DNA from: Gymnorhina tibicen
Lineage: Eukaryota > Chordata > Aves > Passeriformes > Artamidae
Length of the DNA: 64,000 bases
Direction of reading: 5' to 3'
Assembly (NCBI GenBank): GCA_013399875.1
Contig: VXAZ01007605.1
Span: 296,217 to 360,216 of the forward strand
The position numbers and the translations under genes were made by a program. Each line of letters begins with the position of its first letter. Positions within the stretch are counted from its first letter, which is position 1. Positions 33,481-44,196 of this stretch are shown here, one piece after another. Below the pieces are notes generated by a model, which was given only the letters and a program-made list of their open reading frames with translations, ran no database searches and was not told the origin of the DNA.

Positions 33481-34411
33481 GCGGAGAGGCTCGCTGGATG
33501 TTTATAGCTGTTGGGTGGGCAAGGAGGGTTGGGAAGGATTTGTCGGAGCCTTTGATGGTCGGGGCTGGGTGGGAATGAAAGCAGCTGAGTAACGGGGTGG
33601 CACTGGCAGCCCTGACTCGCGGGAGCTCGTCTCTCGCCGGGGTAGCTCATCGCTCTCCGCGCTGGCTCCGCTCCTCGGAGCTGCTGGAAGGCTCCGAGTC
33701 AGCTCGTGGGTTGTTACGACTCGGCCTAAGAGCCGGATTTGCCGGATAAAGGAGCCGAGGGTTTTTTGTCAGGGCTTTATTTAGAGATTCCCGCTTAATG
33801 CCTGCGCTCCCGGAGAGCTGCTCCTGGAGGGGTGGTTGGTCCCAGGTTCTCTGCCCCCCAGTGCCCTGCACTGACGGATAATTCCGTGTTTTCCTGCTTC
33901 TCTCCTTGGAAAATCCGGGGAAAAGCAGCTGTGGCTTCGGTGCTCGGATTGGGCTTCACAGCTGAGCAAAGCATCCCTTGGTGGCTCTGTTTTCCTGCAG
34001 GGGAGGAGAAAGCCCCAGTAAACTGTTCCAGTTGTGGTTCTGGAGACAAATGCGGGCTCTGGTGGACACTTTTTAAATGGAGGTCAAGCAAAAGTTGCCT
34101 CATCCTTGAAGGATTTGCTTGACAAAGGTAGCTGGAATGAAGCCGGGTGTTTTTTCGGAGGGCTGGCCATGTATCTGAGGAGAACAATTAACGTTTTACG
34201 GGCTGAAGCCACACCAAAGGGACTCAAAACTGGCCGAGACATCTGAAACAAAAGTATTCCTCATCAGGGAGCCCTCAGGAATTGGGAGGTTGGTGCTCGG
34301 GCTCCGTGAGCTTGGCCCACTCTTGTTCCATCCCCAAGTCCTGATAAAATTCCTGCTGCTGGAGCTGTGCACGGTCCAGCCTTGGCTGGGAGGCGCATGG
34401 TGGTTGCTCAG
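33481..34411. other. Unique stretch downstream of CpG patch
   Basis: CpG remains frequent to about 33780, and a perfect 7-bp inverted repeat (33694-33700 with 33718-33724) is present. An acceptor-like TTTCCTGCAG ends at 34000, but the sequence to the next donor-like GTAGCT at 34128 has stops in all three frames, so it cannot be a simple coding exon. Confidence 0.4.
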
Positions 34412-34465
34412 GGAGCTGTGCCGTGTGCTCCGGGAGCCTTGGGAAGCTCAGCCCGCGGAAATCAG
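34412..34465 (+). other. Weak candidate exon, phase-compatible with 35530
   Basis: GGTTGCTCAG/G at 34411 and AATCAG/GTGGGC at 34465/34466 bound 54 nt. One frame reads ELCRVLREPWEAQPAEI and leaves two bases (AG) that would be completed by the A at 35530. The acceptor lacks a good pyrimidine tract, so support is weak. Confidence 0.12.
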
Positions 34466-35529
34466 GTGGGCTTGGATGCAGCTGGAGCTGGGATTGAGGC
34501 AGGTGGGCGCTCCCGATGGCGCTGCCACGGGAATAAAGCCTGTGGGAAGGGGCAGGGAAAGCTCAGTGGGGTGCTGGGATGGGTGTGGAGGGGAGCCTCG
34601 TGTCCCTCACCAAACCACGGGGGATCGGTCCTAGTTTTCTTTTCCGAAGGATGTCAGAAAGTGGAAGTTAATATAAAAAAAAGGCTAAAAACAAATAGAG
34701 CAGGAGATTGGAAAGCTCTTAGTCCTCTGCACTTCTGAAGGAAAAACTAAAATAAATGGAGTGACTTGGTATTTATGCACTGTGGGATCGTTTTGAGAGA
34801 GAAAACTTGGGAAACAAAAGAATAAGGTAGAGTGAGAATCCCAGCTGGAAGCTAAACCCCAGCACGTTGTGCCTTGGCCACGGCCCAGGGTTTGTGATGG
34901 AAGCGCCACAGAGGATTTGCTGTCCCCTGGTGCTCCTCGAACCAGGCCTGCACGGGAGGGGTGCTCGGGCAGGACCCCGAGAAGCTTTAATTTTAGGATT
35001 TTATGTAGTTTTGGGGTTTTATGGAGCCGGATGAGTGGGGGAAATGAGACTATTGCGGGGCTGCAGGAGGTCAGCGCTGCTGAGTCCCTTCAGGACTCGC
35101 GGCTTTGTGAAGAAATGCACTTGAAAATCCTCCTGTATTCCAGAGGAAAGGAGTGTTGTTCCTGGGGATTTACAGGAGATTGAGGCGTGGAGCCGCAGGA
35201 AGGTCCCTGCTGGCTGGAGTGTCCCACCTGCAGGTGCTGCCTCCTGTGTCCTGGCGTGTCCCTCGGGGGAGTGAAGCTCTTGGAGCTGATGATGCTCGTT
35301 ACTCTTAACGAGTTTTCTCTCATTAGGTATCACAAAATGACATTTAGAGGAAAGACTGGTCAAGGAAAGCTGTTGGATGTTTTTGGGTGCCTTTGTATTA
35401 GGAATTTGTGAAGCTGAGGGCAGTTTGGTGCCTTGCTCTGGGAGCTCTGAAACGGGCAATGGGTTTTAAGGATTCAGAAACTCCGTGTCTCCTTTTCCCT
35501 CTTTTCCTTTTAATCCGATTTGTCTCCAG

Positions 35530-35603
35530 ACATCTCCAGAGGTACCATTCCATTTGTCATGTCCAGAGTTCCATCAGAACGGACAGCTCTGATGGGACAG
35601 AGG
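35530..35603 (+). other. Candidate coding exon A
   Basis: A strong acceptor (pyrimidine-rich TTTTCCCTCTTTTCCTTTTA, a TTAAT branch-like word, then GTCTCCAG) precedes 35530. CAGAGG/GTGAGG is a good donor at 35603/35604. The 74 nt read, after one completing base, HLQRYHSICHVQSSIRTDSS and then DGTE, and leave one base (G). That phase matches the start of the segment at 35851. I recognise no domain, and function is unknown. Confidence 0.25.
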
Positions 35604-35850
35604 GTGAGGGTGGTGACAAATCCCCCCCGTAAACCCCATTTATTGACTTCCCAAAATAAATCATTTGGGGAAGGAAAATAGTTCACTTTTTGCGTAGCAA
35701 AACCAGGAAAAAAAATATTTCCAGGTCAGCTGTGAGACTGGTGATGAGTTCTTGTTCTAATCCAGCACTGGGGGATTGATCCCAGCGATTCTGTGCTCCC
35801 TGGAATCCCATTTTTCCTCCAGGCTGTGCTGTGCCTGTCCTGCCTTTCAG

Positions 35851-35951
35851 TCCAATTCCATTTTGCTTCTGTTACCATAAACCTGGGCGAGTTTAATGAG
35901 CTGTGTTGTGGAATTGCTTCCAGACTGGAGGTGCAGTGCCTCCAAGAGCAG
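35851..35951 (+). other. Candidate coding exon B (coiled-coil start)
   Basis: The acceptor CTGTCCTGCCTTTCAG ends at 35850, and GAGCAG/GTAAAT is a good donor at 35951/35952. The 101 nt begin with the two bases needed to complete the codon left by candidate exon A and end on a codon boundary. The peptide includes NLGEFNELCCGIASRLEV and ends QCLQEQ. The putative intron between A and B is 247 bp (GTGAGG to TTTCAG), short but normal for birds. No family is recognised. Confidence 0.25.
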
Positions 35952-36588
35952 GTAAATAATGTTTTCCATCTGATCCCGTTGGGATGGGGTTGAAGGATGC
36001 TGAGGAGTTGTTGCCTCTCCTGTGGGCGCCGAGCTCGTGACTCAGGGTGAGTTTGGGGCTGTTCTCCCTTTTTGTTGTTGTTGTTTGAGCTGGAAAGGAA
36101 ACACCTCTGGTTGTGCCCTGGGATGTAAACAACGTCCACCGTGGATCAGGATTGTTGGGATTCATCCGCTCTGGCCTTTCTCGGCCACGGGAGGAGCAGA
36201 GCGCCGTGAAAAATCCGCGGCGCGTGCGTGAGGCTCGGGGCACCGAGAGCTGAGCGGGTGTTCCCGAGATCCCTGGGGAACACAGCTGAGCGTGGAACGA
36301 CTCCAGAGCCGAGCCCTGGCAGGGGAGCCACGGATATCCCTCGGTGTGGCACGTGGGGATGGACTCCCGAGTCCTGGGAGGAGCTTGGGAAGTTCTCAGG
36401 CTGCCTGAGGACAAAGGATTGGTGTTCCAGGAGTGCACCGGGGCCTTGGGGACACGGCTCTGCCGGCCTGGCAGCGCCTCCAGGTTCTGGAAGCTGGGAG
36501 AAGCCTCCCCAGGACCATCAGCTTGGAGCTTACAGGAGGGATTCAATCCCAAGATTTATTCTGCTGTGAAGCCCCTCTGGGGCAAAGC
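35952..36588. other. Unique stretch
   Basis: If the flanking candidate exons are real, this is the 5' part of a 6-kb intron. A TGACTCAGG/GTGAGT donor-like site occurs near 36048, and a CpG-rich segment lies at about 36180-36340. Nothing else is recognised. Confidence 0.35.
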
Positions 36589-36731
36589 GGTTCCTGGAGA
36601 TGTCCTGGAAAACCAGGAAGTGCCAGAGTGGCTCCTGGGGATGTTCTGAGAAACAAAAAGTGGCGAGGTCATTCCTGGGGGTGTCCTGAAAACCCAAAAA
36701 GTGGTTGAGTGGTTCCTGGGGATGTCCCGAG
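36589..36731 (+). repeat. 41-bp tandem repeat, about 3.5 copies
   Basis: Units start with GGTTCCTGGRGATGTCCTG variants at 36589, 36630, 36671 and 36711, and the middle part varies around AACCAAAAAGTGG. Identity is moderate, so the array is older than the 95-bp one. Confidence 0.8.
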
Positions 36732-37302
36732 CTGGCTGTGGCCACCAGGACGGCAGAGCAGTGGCCCCCAGGGTGGCAGTGACAGGCTGCCACGGTGGGC
36801 TCAGGATGCCCAGTTCCAAATAACATCCAGCCCAGAAAGAGGGAAAAGCCCCCAAAAAGCAGCCGGGATGACTGGACTGATAATTTTTTTGGCCACTTAG
36901 CTCCAAGATTTGAAAAGCTTTAATGGGAATGGGGCAGGAAATGGGATCTGGAGACCCAGTGCCTCAGCGGGAGCGCTGCTGTCCTCGGAGGAGCCGTGCA
37001 GACGTTTCTTTTTATCCCAAACGGAGCAATTTCCTGCCTTGCTGCTGTTCCAGTCTGCCTGTGCTTCCCCAGGAATCCGCAGCAGCAGGAATGTGGCATC
37101 TGTCAGCACGTGCTGCAGCAGAAACCCAGGAGCTGAGAGTGGGGCTTGACAGGAGGGGCTGAGTGCGCTCGGAATAACAAAACCCCCGCGCTGCTCCCGG
37201 AGCCTGCGGGAGCTGCAGGAGCAGGGAGGGTGTGGGGAGCACCAGGATTTTGGGCTCAGAGGGCAGAGGAGGTGGCAGAAATGCTGGGGACAAAAAGAAA
37301 AA
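36732..37302. other. Unique non-coding stretch
   Basis: Nothing recognised. The open frames present are short and overlap on both strands. Confidence 0.35.
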
Positions 37303-37735
37303 CTTGTCCTAAGTCAGCTCTTGTCTTGTAGTGCTGGATTTTTGGATCTGTTTATTTAAACCTTAAATAGTGGGCTAAGTTTGAATAACTCTCCCCTCTT
37401 GTGTTGGACCTGGGAGTCTTTAGAAGGTCTTTAGGCCCTGTGAAGTGTCCATCACAACCTGATTTATGCAGTGCAGCCCAGCAGGAAAAACTGGTCCTAA
37501 GTCAGCTCTCGTCCTGTAATGCTGAGGTTTTGGATGGGTTTGGTCAAACCTTAAATACTGGGCTAAATTGGAATAAATTCTCCCCCCTGGGTTGGACCTG
37601 GGAGTCTCCTGAAGGTTTTTATTCCCTGTGGAGTCCCCATCACCCCTGATTTATGCCCCCAGCAAAAAAAAACCCAAAAAAACAAAAAAACCCCTTGTCC
37701 TGAGTCAGCTCCTGTCTCACAATGCCTGAAAAACC
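37303..37735 (+). repeat. 188-bp tandem duplication, two full units and a partial third
   Basis: CTTGTCCTAAGTCAGCTC starts unit 1 at 37303, its variant starts unit 2 at 37491, and CTTGTCCTGAGTCAGCTCC starts a partial unit 3 at 37694. Shared internal blocks include AAACCTTAAATA, TTGGACCTGGGAGTCT and CCTGATTTATGC. Unit 2 is longer (203 bp) because of an A-rich insertion near 37665-37690. Confidence 0.9.
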
Positions 37736-38090
37736 TTTGGGAAGTGGGGCGAGATCGGTGCCTCGATTTTCTGCACTCCCTGCCCGAATACTGACACTGC
37801 CGGGCAGGGAAGGGAAGGGAAGCATCTCCTGGGAGGCGCTGAGGACGCCGATCCCGTTCGCTCCCGGCCCCACGGGGGATTCTCCGGAGCAGCTCGGGCT
37901 GAGCGCAGGGGTTCGTTTCCAGGAGCGCGGGATGGGGCTGTGGGAACAGTGCCCTCTCGCGTGCTGACGGGCCCGGGAGCTCCTTGCGGATTTCGGAGTG
38001 CGGATTTTGGGTCGGGAATTCGGCCTGACCTGTGTGCGCAGGTCGTTTGTGGGTTTTTTCCTCTCCGCGGCACGACGGCTCTAAAGGCTT
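37736..38090. promoter_or_regulatory. Small CpG-rich patch
   Basis: GC- and CpG-rich sequence (GAGGACGCCGATCCCG, GTTCGCTCCCGG) of about 300 bp, followed abruptly by AT-rich DNA with T-runs near 38131 and 38176. It could be a minor CpG island, and no transcript evidence is visible. Confidence 0.3.
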
Positions 38091-38560
38091 TTGTGACCTT
38101 AAAATGACGTGATTTTAGACGATGTAAATGAGATTTTTTTTTTTAAATGCTTTATAGTTCAATACACTGAATGTTTTTTTTTTTTTAATTCTAATAAGGA
38201 GAAAAGCCTAATAATTCAGTTTTTTTGCTTTCATGCTCCAGCTGACACAGATCGCAGTGGCAGCAGCTGAGCTCACGTGCCAGGAACTGGACGTTTAAGG
38301 TGTGGCTCCCCCTTTTCAGAATGGTCCCAAAAGAGAAAATTTCACATTTAATATTTGCCTTTCTGGGTGGTTTTGGTTTGGGTTTTTCCCATCGCTGTTT
38401 GAAGTGCTCAGTGAGGTTCAAATCCTTGAATTTTGCCAGAGACTTTGCAGATCCCAACCCTGTGCCTTCTCTCCTGTGCTGCTCTTGGGGCACAGCCTCC
38501 TGGCGCAGCCCGGTTGCTCCATCATTTCCCTGGCTGGGGATGATAAATCCCATTCCTCAT
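38091..38560. other. AT-rich to mixed unique stretch
   Basis: T-runs occur at 38131 and 38176. GGTTCAAATCC near 38414 resembles a tRNA B box, but no A box or cloverleaf surrounds it. No gene is supported. Confidence 0.4.
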
Positions 38561-38625
38561 CTCATGGAATCACCAAGGTTGGGAAAGACGTCCAGGATCG
38601 TCCATCCCAACCCCGCGCCCTGCGG
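38561..38625 (-). mobile_element. CR1 3' tip
   Basis: CTCATGGAATCACCAAGGTT, GGGAAAGACGTCCAGGATCG, TCCATCCCAACC. This is the reverse complement of the short-tail CR1 subfamily, heavily 5'-truncated. Confidence 0.85.
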
Positions 38626-38722
38626 CAGTGATGGTCCTCGCGGTGTTCTCCCTCCGTTTATTATCACGTTTTACTCTTGGCTGCTCTTTGCGTGATCTGA
38701 GTTTGGTTCTTCCTGCAGGGAT

Positions 38723-38799
38723 TTATCCGGGTGAAGTTATCCAGCCGGGAGCTCTTATCTGCTCCAGGGACAGATGTTATTTTATGTGCGGGGAGATAG
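38723..38799. promoter_or_regulatory. Cluster of GATA-type words
   Basis: Within 77 bp there are a canonical AGATAAG (as CTTATCT, 38754-38760), a canonical AGATAG (38794-38799) and two GGATAA-type words (38723-38728, 38737-38742). Such clusters are typical of GATA-factor enhancers, but short motifs of this kind are also frequent by chance. Confidence 0.25.
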
Positions 38800-38879
38800 G
38801 GAGAAATCAGCTTCATTCCAGGCCCATATGTGGGTCGGGAAGGCTGCAGTGCTTTTAGGCTGGTCCTAGAATAAAAGCA

Positions 38880-39407
38880 CCTCCAAGGGAATATTTGGAG
38901 TTGTAGGAGAACCTGTGCTGGGAATTAACTTGATTTGGGGCAGCGCTCGCTTTCTTAACAGTCTTAAAAATAATTAATCTGGGAAAACTTCAACTTTTGA
39001 TGAGCTTTGTACCCTGCTTTGCTGGTGCCTCCTCCCTGCGGCAGGAGAGCGTAGCCTGCCTGATCTTCCCTGGGATTTGGGAGCGTTTTCCAGCGGGATG
39101 GACGGAGCCTGTCCCGAGGTGGAGGAATGCGTGCTAAGTAAACAGCCAGCGTGGGCCCTGCTAGCGCTGGGTGTGTTTCCCTGATGTTTGGGAAGGGGGA
39201 TGTGTTTGGATGAGGGGGGATGTGTTTGGATGAAGGATTTGTATCTTGCGCCCGGGTTCCCTTTGCGCTCGCTCCAAGGGCTGAGATCCCGCGTTTGGAT
39301 CCAGCCAAGGGAAGTCAGGAGGGGACTGGAATTGCATAAACCAGAGATTTTGTCCATGTGGATGAGCCTGGGGAGCCGGGTCCTGTCCAACATCTTTAGG
39401 ATCTTGC
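38880..39407. other. Unique stretch with a 20-bp duplication
   Basis: A near-perfect tandem duplication of GGGGGATGTGTTTGGATGA occurs at 39195-39234. Nothing else is recognised. Confidence 0.4.
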
Positions 39408-39470
39408 TAGGGTTGGCCTAGATGACCTTTAATGTCCCTTCCAACCCAAATTATCCCAAAATTCTGTGGG
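39408..39470 (+). mobile_element. CR1 3' tip
   Basis: GCTAGGGTTGGCCTAGATGA, CCTTTAATGTCCCTTCCAAC, CCAAATTATCCCAAAATTCT. This is the sense CR1 tail of an older subfamily (TTGG.CTAGATGACC). Upstream homology may extend a little further. Confidence 0.82.
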
Positions 39471-40967
39471 ATCTGGGTTGTAATTGGTGGCATTTCCCTG
39501 TGGTTGGTCCTGTTTTGCTTCCAGCACAATTCCAGCATCAGTTCCTGGCTGTGAGGATGGAGATTCCTGAGTGAACCTCATGGATGCTCCTCTGCTTGCA
39601 GCCCCAGCTTGATGGGGGAAACAATCAAAACCAAATTATTTTTGGCCAAGATAAGTGGAACAATGCAAATTCCCATTCCAAGGGCTGGGTCCCTCCAACC
39701 CAAACCATCCTGTGGAAGCTCTGGCCCTGCAGAGAAGCCGAATCCAAACAGCTCTGGGGAATCTGCAGGGTTTTCCCAGAGAGTGGCTGTGAGTGGGGCT
39801 GGTGGAATCTGTGTCAGGAGGGGCAAATGGACCAGGAAAAATCCCTGGGAATGCCGGTGCTGTGCCCCAGGAGGATGCCAAGAGAACAAGAGTTTGCTCA
39901 GGCAGAGCGTTGGAATTAACTTGTAACGTCTGGGAGGGAATTTTCCTTCTGTTCCTGCTCGAGTCAGGGAAAAGGACTCGGTGAGCACATTTTTCAGTTC
40001 GAGTCAAGTAGCTTCCCATTTTTCTCCTGGAAGCCAGGTGGGAGGATCCTGGGCATCGGCAAACCAGGGTGGGAAGGGCTGGCACTGCACCTCTGCTTCT
40101 CCTGGTAACTGATGACAAAAGTCTTTGCTCTGGGCTTGCTGTTGGCTCCAGAGCGGAAAGGCAGCACTGATCCCACTGTTCCGACCAAGGGAGGTGCCAA
40201 AATCTTGGGGTATTCCGTTCTGGGAAGCCCAGCTGGTGCCACTGGTGCAGGACTGGGCTGGCCCAGCAGCCGCTGAGGCCTCAGAGCTCTGAATTTCTTG
40301 CCTGAATTTCTTGCAGCGCCAGAATCGTGCCCCTGCCATGGTGCCTGCATGCAAAGGCTGCACCAGCCAATTCCATGTTCTTATAATCCCCCCGCTGGGA
40401 TAAAAATCAGATGGGGACAAATGTGCAGCACGTGAGGACTGAAGACTTTTATTACAGTATCTTTTTAATTATCAAGGTGGGGAATCACGTTTTACAAAGC
40501 ACAGTAAATTGAATTTTGTTGTGGTTTGTGTGAGGACTTACTTAATAGCAGGTTACACGAGAGGCTGACACAGTTCCTTTTTCTTTCCTGGAGGTTTATT
40601 TGTTGCTTGTTGAGCTCTGGGAAGACGAGCTGGGAATGAAAGCAGAGTTTTGCAGACCTAATCCAAGGGTCGGTTCATGTTCATGGTTTAGATTAGCTCA
40701 TCTTAATTCCAGATTGTGAGCACTTGGAGCAGCTGGGAAACCCAACCCAGGCAGTTGGGCTTTATTAGGAACGAGCTCCTGCACTTTTCAATAGGTGCTT
40801 TGGGAAGTCTCAAATCCTGAATTACGGCTGTTGGCTTTGGAGGGAGCTCCAGTTGTTCTCTCTGCTCCCTGGTGTTGGAACTCGGGGCTTCTGTGGAGCC
40901 TCCTGCCCTGGGCAGGTGTGGAGAGGGGATGGATTTGGTTCCCTAGGGTGGGAACTGCTGGATTATC
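39471..40967. other. Unique non-coding stretch
   Basis: A CCTCCAACCCAAACCATCC word at 39690-39712 may be a remnant CR1 tail. A perfect 13-bp tandem duplication (CTGAATTTCTTGC) at 40289-40314 forms a weak acceptor-like site. The part at 40440-40700 is AT-richer and non-repetitive. No gene is supported. Confidence 0.4.
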
Positions 40968-41178
40968 CATGGAATGGTTTGGGTTGGAAGGGATCTTAAA
41001 GCTCATCCCGTTCCACCTTCCACCATCCCGAGCTGCTCCAAGCCCCATCCACCCCGGCCTGGGACACTGCCAGGGATCCAGGGGCAGCCGCAGCTTCTCT
41101 GGGAATTCCATCCCAGCCTCTCCCCACCCTCTCAGGGAAGTTTTCCTTCCCGATACCCCCATCTAACCCTGCTCTGCC
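40968..41178 (-). mobile_element. CR1 3' end, about 210 bp
   Basis: CATGGAATGGTTTGGGTTGG, AAGGGATCTTAAAGCTCATC, TTCCACCATCCCGAGCTGC, CAGGGATCCAGGGGCAGCC, CTCCCCACCCTCTCAGGGAA. This is a complete standard tail in reverse orientation. Confidence 0.94.
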
Positions 41179-42024
41179 GAAGCAGCCCCAGGATTCCGTG
41201 CGTTCGTGCTTTGTTGGGAGTTCTTTCACTGGCACCGAGGTTCGCTCACAGCGTGTTCAGCTCTCGGTGATGAAAAGTTCCTCTCTTGGATTTCGGATTT
41301 ACGATTTGGATTTGTTTGGTTGTACTCCCTGTTTCTGACAGTTTACAGTCTCTGGGAGGGTCAGTCCCTGCAAAAACCCGTTTCAGCTCTGGATGCTGCT
41401 GCGAGCAAAAGTTATGAGCAATACTTTGGATATCAAGTTCTGTGTGTTGAGGAGATGCCAGTTTGAGGGAATTGCACATGGATCCCCTTCCCAAATCTGT
41501 GTTTGGAAGTGCAACAGACAAAACTGATCCCCGTGCTAAATAAATGGGAACAGGAGTTACATGAGCACGGCGAGGTTCCAGCATGATCAGGTTTATATTC
41601 CCATTTTCACTCCTTGGGAAGCTTTTGGGAGTGAAAATCAATCCCATAAACCCACGGAAGACCTTTCTGGCCCCATGGCTACAGCGAGCAGAGGCATTTA
41701 AGAGATGATTTTCATATGCATGGAGTCATCTTAGAATTCTGGAAGGGAACAGTTTGTCTGGGATTCATAATAAATTATTCATCCCTTTATTACCATAATA
41801 ATCGCTTTTTATGGTTACCCAAGTGAATGTTGTTATGAAAGCACAGAAAAATCTATTAATTATTTTCCAGGATTTTGGAGTATTTAGTTTTTTCCTAGGG
41901 TTTTTCCCCATTCTGGTTTGGTTTTTTTTTTTGATGTTACCAGAAAGTGAAGCAGTTTTGTTTTGTTTTTTTTTTTTTCCCCAAAGATAAAAGTCTCTCT
42001 GCACACTTGTTTTGTGTATCACAG
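41179..42024. other. Unique stretch, AT-rich toward its end
   Basis: An acceptor-like CTCCCTGTTTCTGACAG ends at about 41340, followed by an open frame to 41466, but no usable donor follows. From about 41730 to 42020 the sequence is AT-rich with T-runs, leading into candidate exon C. Confidence 0.4.
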
Positions 42025-42135
42025 CTGGAAGAACATGAGAACAACTTATTCAGTCTGGAAAATGCCATCCTGGAGGTCTCTTCCCTGCTTTTTGGTCCCT
42101 GTGGATTCTGGGGTGTTTCCTTTAACCTTGTGTAG
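42025..42135 (+). other. Candidate coding exon C (coiled-coil continuation)
   Basis: The acceptor TTTTGTGTATCACAG ends at 42024. The first 51 nt encode LEEHENNLFSLENAILE in phase 0, which is the phase left by candidate exon B. Joined to the end of B, hydrophobic residues V, L, L, (H), L, L and I fall at 3,4,3,4,3,4 spacing, a continuous heptad pattern. The only near donor (GAG/GTCTCT at 42076) is poor; alternatively the frame runs to a TAG ending at 42135 as a terminal exon, with an AATAAA at 42394. Confidence 0.22.
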
Positions 42136-42918
42136 GTCTGTAATTGATTTATAGAAAATCACGAATGTGGGGTGGGGTCTTAGAAGTGTTGACTTGTGCC
42201 AGGAACAACTGGGAACAGCCTGGAATGGAGGATTTTCCCCTTTACCAGGAGGAGGGTTTAGTGCTGATTAATAGGAGCCTCCAGGGCCTAAATTTGTCCA
42301 AAGCTTAACAGGGATTTGTGTTAAATTTATAAATTCTTGTTCTCAACCTGGTTGTTGGAGGGCTGGATGTTTGTTGGTTGGTATTTTTCCCAAAATAAAT
42401 GATTCCTGTGTGGATCAGCAGCTCCCAGTGACATTTATTTCCATGTTTTTGACCAGCCTGGTCTATGGGAGCTCAGTCTCAGCAGGGAGTTGGAATGAGG
42501 GGAGGGTTCAGATCCTTTCCAACCCAAACTGCTCCAGGACCTTCTGGAAGTTGCTCCGAGAGCACGGGCTGGGTTGTTGCTCTGGGGTCTGTGATAGTTG
42601 TGGCTTTGGAGGGAAAAGCTTTATGGAAAAGCTTTATGGAATGTTGTTGAACCAGGATGTTCGCTGGTGTCAGAGGCTGAGGGAGTGTGAAAAGGACGGA
42701 TAAATCCTCATTTTTGTGTCTCCCTTGATGGGCTGAGTCTCACCTCATGCCAGGTTCAAGGTTGCCTGTGATGCTCTTTGGGTCTGTAAGTGATGCTGAG
42801 CCTGTGGAGCACCAGGGAATCTTGGAATAATCAAGGGGTAACCTTGGAATTCTCTAATGAATTGGTCGGAGTGTGGTGCCACAGCAAGGTCGTGGTTCAG
42901 TCTCTGCACGGGCCTCAC
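42136..42918. other. Unique non-coding stretch
   Basis: An AATAAA word at 42394, a 14-bp tandem duplication (AAAAGCTTTATGG) near 42614-42642, a CR1-like TTTCCAACCCAAACTG word near 42516, and a strong GTAAGT donor-like site at 42786 without a convincing acceptor. No gene is supported. Confidence 0.4.
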
Positions 42919-42968
42919 GTAAGGGTTGGACTGGATGATCCTGTGTATCCCTTCCCACTCGGAATATC
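42919..42968 (+). mobile_element. CR1 3' tip, diverged
   Basis: GTAAGGGTTGGACTGGATGA, TCCTGTGTATCCCTTCCCAC, TCGGAATAT. Same subfamily as 5847-5969 but only about 50 bp long. Confidence 0.75.
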
Positions 42969-44196
42969 CAGTGACCTGGAAATAAAGTGGGAACGAGTAA
43001 CGCTTCCAGAGCTTCTGAAGCTTTGCACGTTGGATCTCCTGAGGGAATCCCGCCGGATGTGCCCGCGTGGTTCCCGTGTGGCCCCACACGCGAGGAGGTT
43101 CCGGAGTGGGAAGTGGTGGTAACAGCCCGGCACGGCTGGGAGGCTGGATCCAGGAGGTTGGATCCTGGTTCATCCCGTATCCCTCGTTTCCTGCCTGCGA
43201 CCCAGGGTGGATCCAACGGGACTGGGTTCAGCAGCAGAGCTCAGCACATTCCTGAGCCAAGGCACGGGACTGACCCTGCGGAACGAGGCTCCTGCTGGAA
43301 CAGCAGCCTGGATACCTCGGGGAAAATGTTCTCCAGGAACCCTTGCCTTCGGAGCTGGATTTGTTCTGTGCATCCATTTGGGCTCTGGCTGCTGGAAGGG
43401 TTGGGAACAGGTTACCTTGTGGGGCCTGTGCAGAGCCCAGCCCAGCGCACTCAGAGTGCCCTTCCCATGGGGTTTAAACCCTTCCTGCACCCAGAAAATC
43501 TGGGATAAGTGCACTACAGGTGCTTCCTCCTTGGTCCTGCTTCAGCCACGGACCAGCAGACTGGAAGGTCCAGGAGCCCTTTGGCCACCTGGTTTTGGTG
43601 TTGGCTCCTTGTCACCTGGGACGTGGCGCTGGGAGAAGCTGCTGGGAGCTGCATTCTTCCCTGCCAAATGCCAAGGAGCTGCTTCTCCAATTTTTTCCTG
43701 CTCTAAGTTTATTATATTAATGGAGAAGAAGTGCTTAAAGCCCTCAGTGGTTGCTCAATGTAGCCTTTGGCACCGCACGCAGCAGTGGTGGAAAAAAAGC
43801 AAACAGAAGTGTGAAGAGCCCGACAAAACACATGGAAAATATCTTGTATTATATAAATGGGCTCAGTGCCTGTGCCTCAAGTGCTGCCTCTCACTCGAGT
43901 AAATTCCTCCCACCAAGGAGGCAGGAAAATGAGGAATTCAGAGGCAGGAGCAGTGGAAAAGGGGAGCAGTTGAGTGTTTTGGAGGTGTTTTGCCCGTAGT
44001 GGATTTTGAAGTGGTTGGAAGGAGCGTAAAGGAAGGAGATGCAGTGACTTCGGTGTTCCTTCTGAGAATGCACAGCAAAAGAGGTGCTTGAACAGGAAAA
44101 TCTCCAAACTGGGTTATCAGATGTTGGGAGTGTTGCAGAATCAGGCCGGGGCCATGAGCTCCACAGATTGCCAGTGAGATAAGAGTTAAATGAGAT
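42969..44196. other. Unique non-coding stretch
   Basis: An open frame of 231 codons (43207-43902) has no recognised domain and overlaps shadow frames. Nothing is supported as a gene. Confidence 0.35.

Noticed and set aside
32728..33507. 259-codon open frame across the CpG patch
   Set aside because: It starts in the minisatellite and stays open because CpG-rich DNA lacks stops. Frames on the other strand are open too.
34001..34127. Exon between TTTCCTGCAG and AAAG/GTAGCT
   Set aside because: All three frames contain a stop before the donor.
38408..38430. tRNA B-box-like GGTTCAAATCC
   Set aside because: No A box, acceptor stem or cloverleaf can be drawn around it.
40549..40580. Minus-strand exon with a GTAAGT donor (ACTTAC on plus)
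   Set aside because: The sequence that would be the acceptor side is purine-rich on the minus strand, with no pyrimidine tract.
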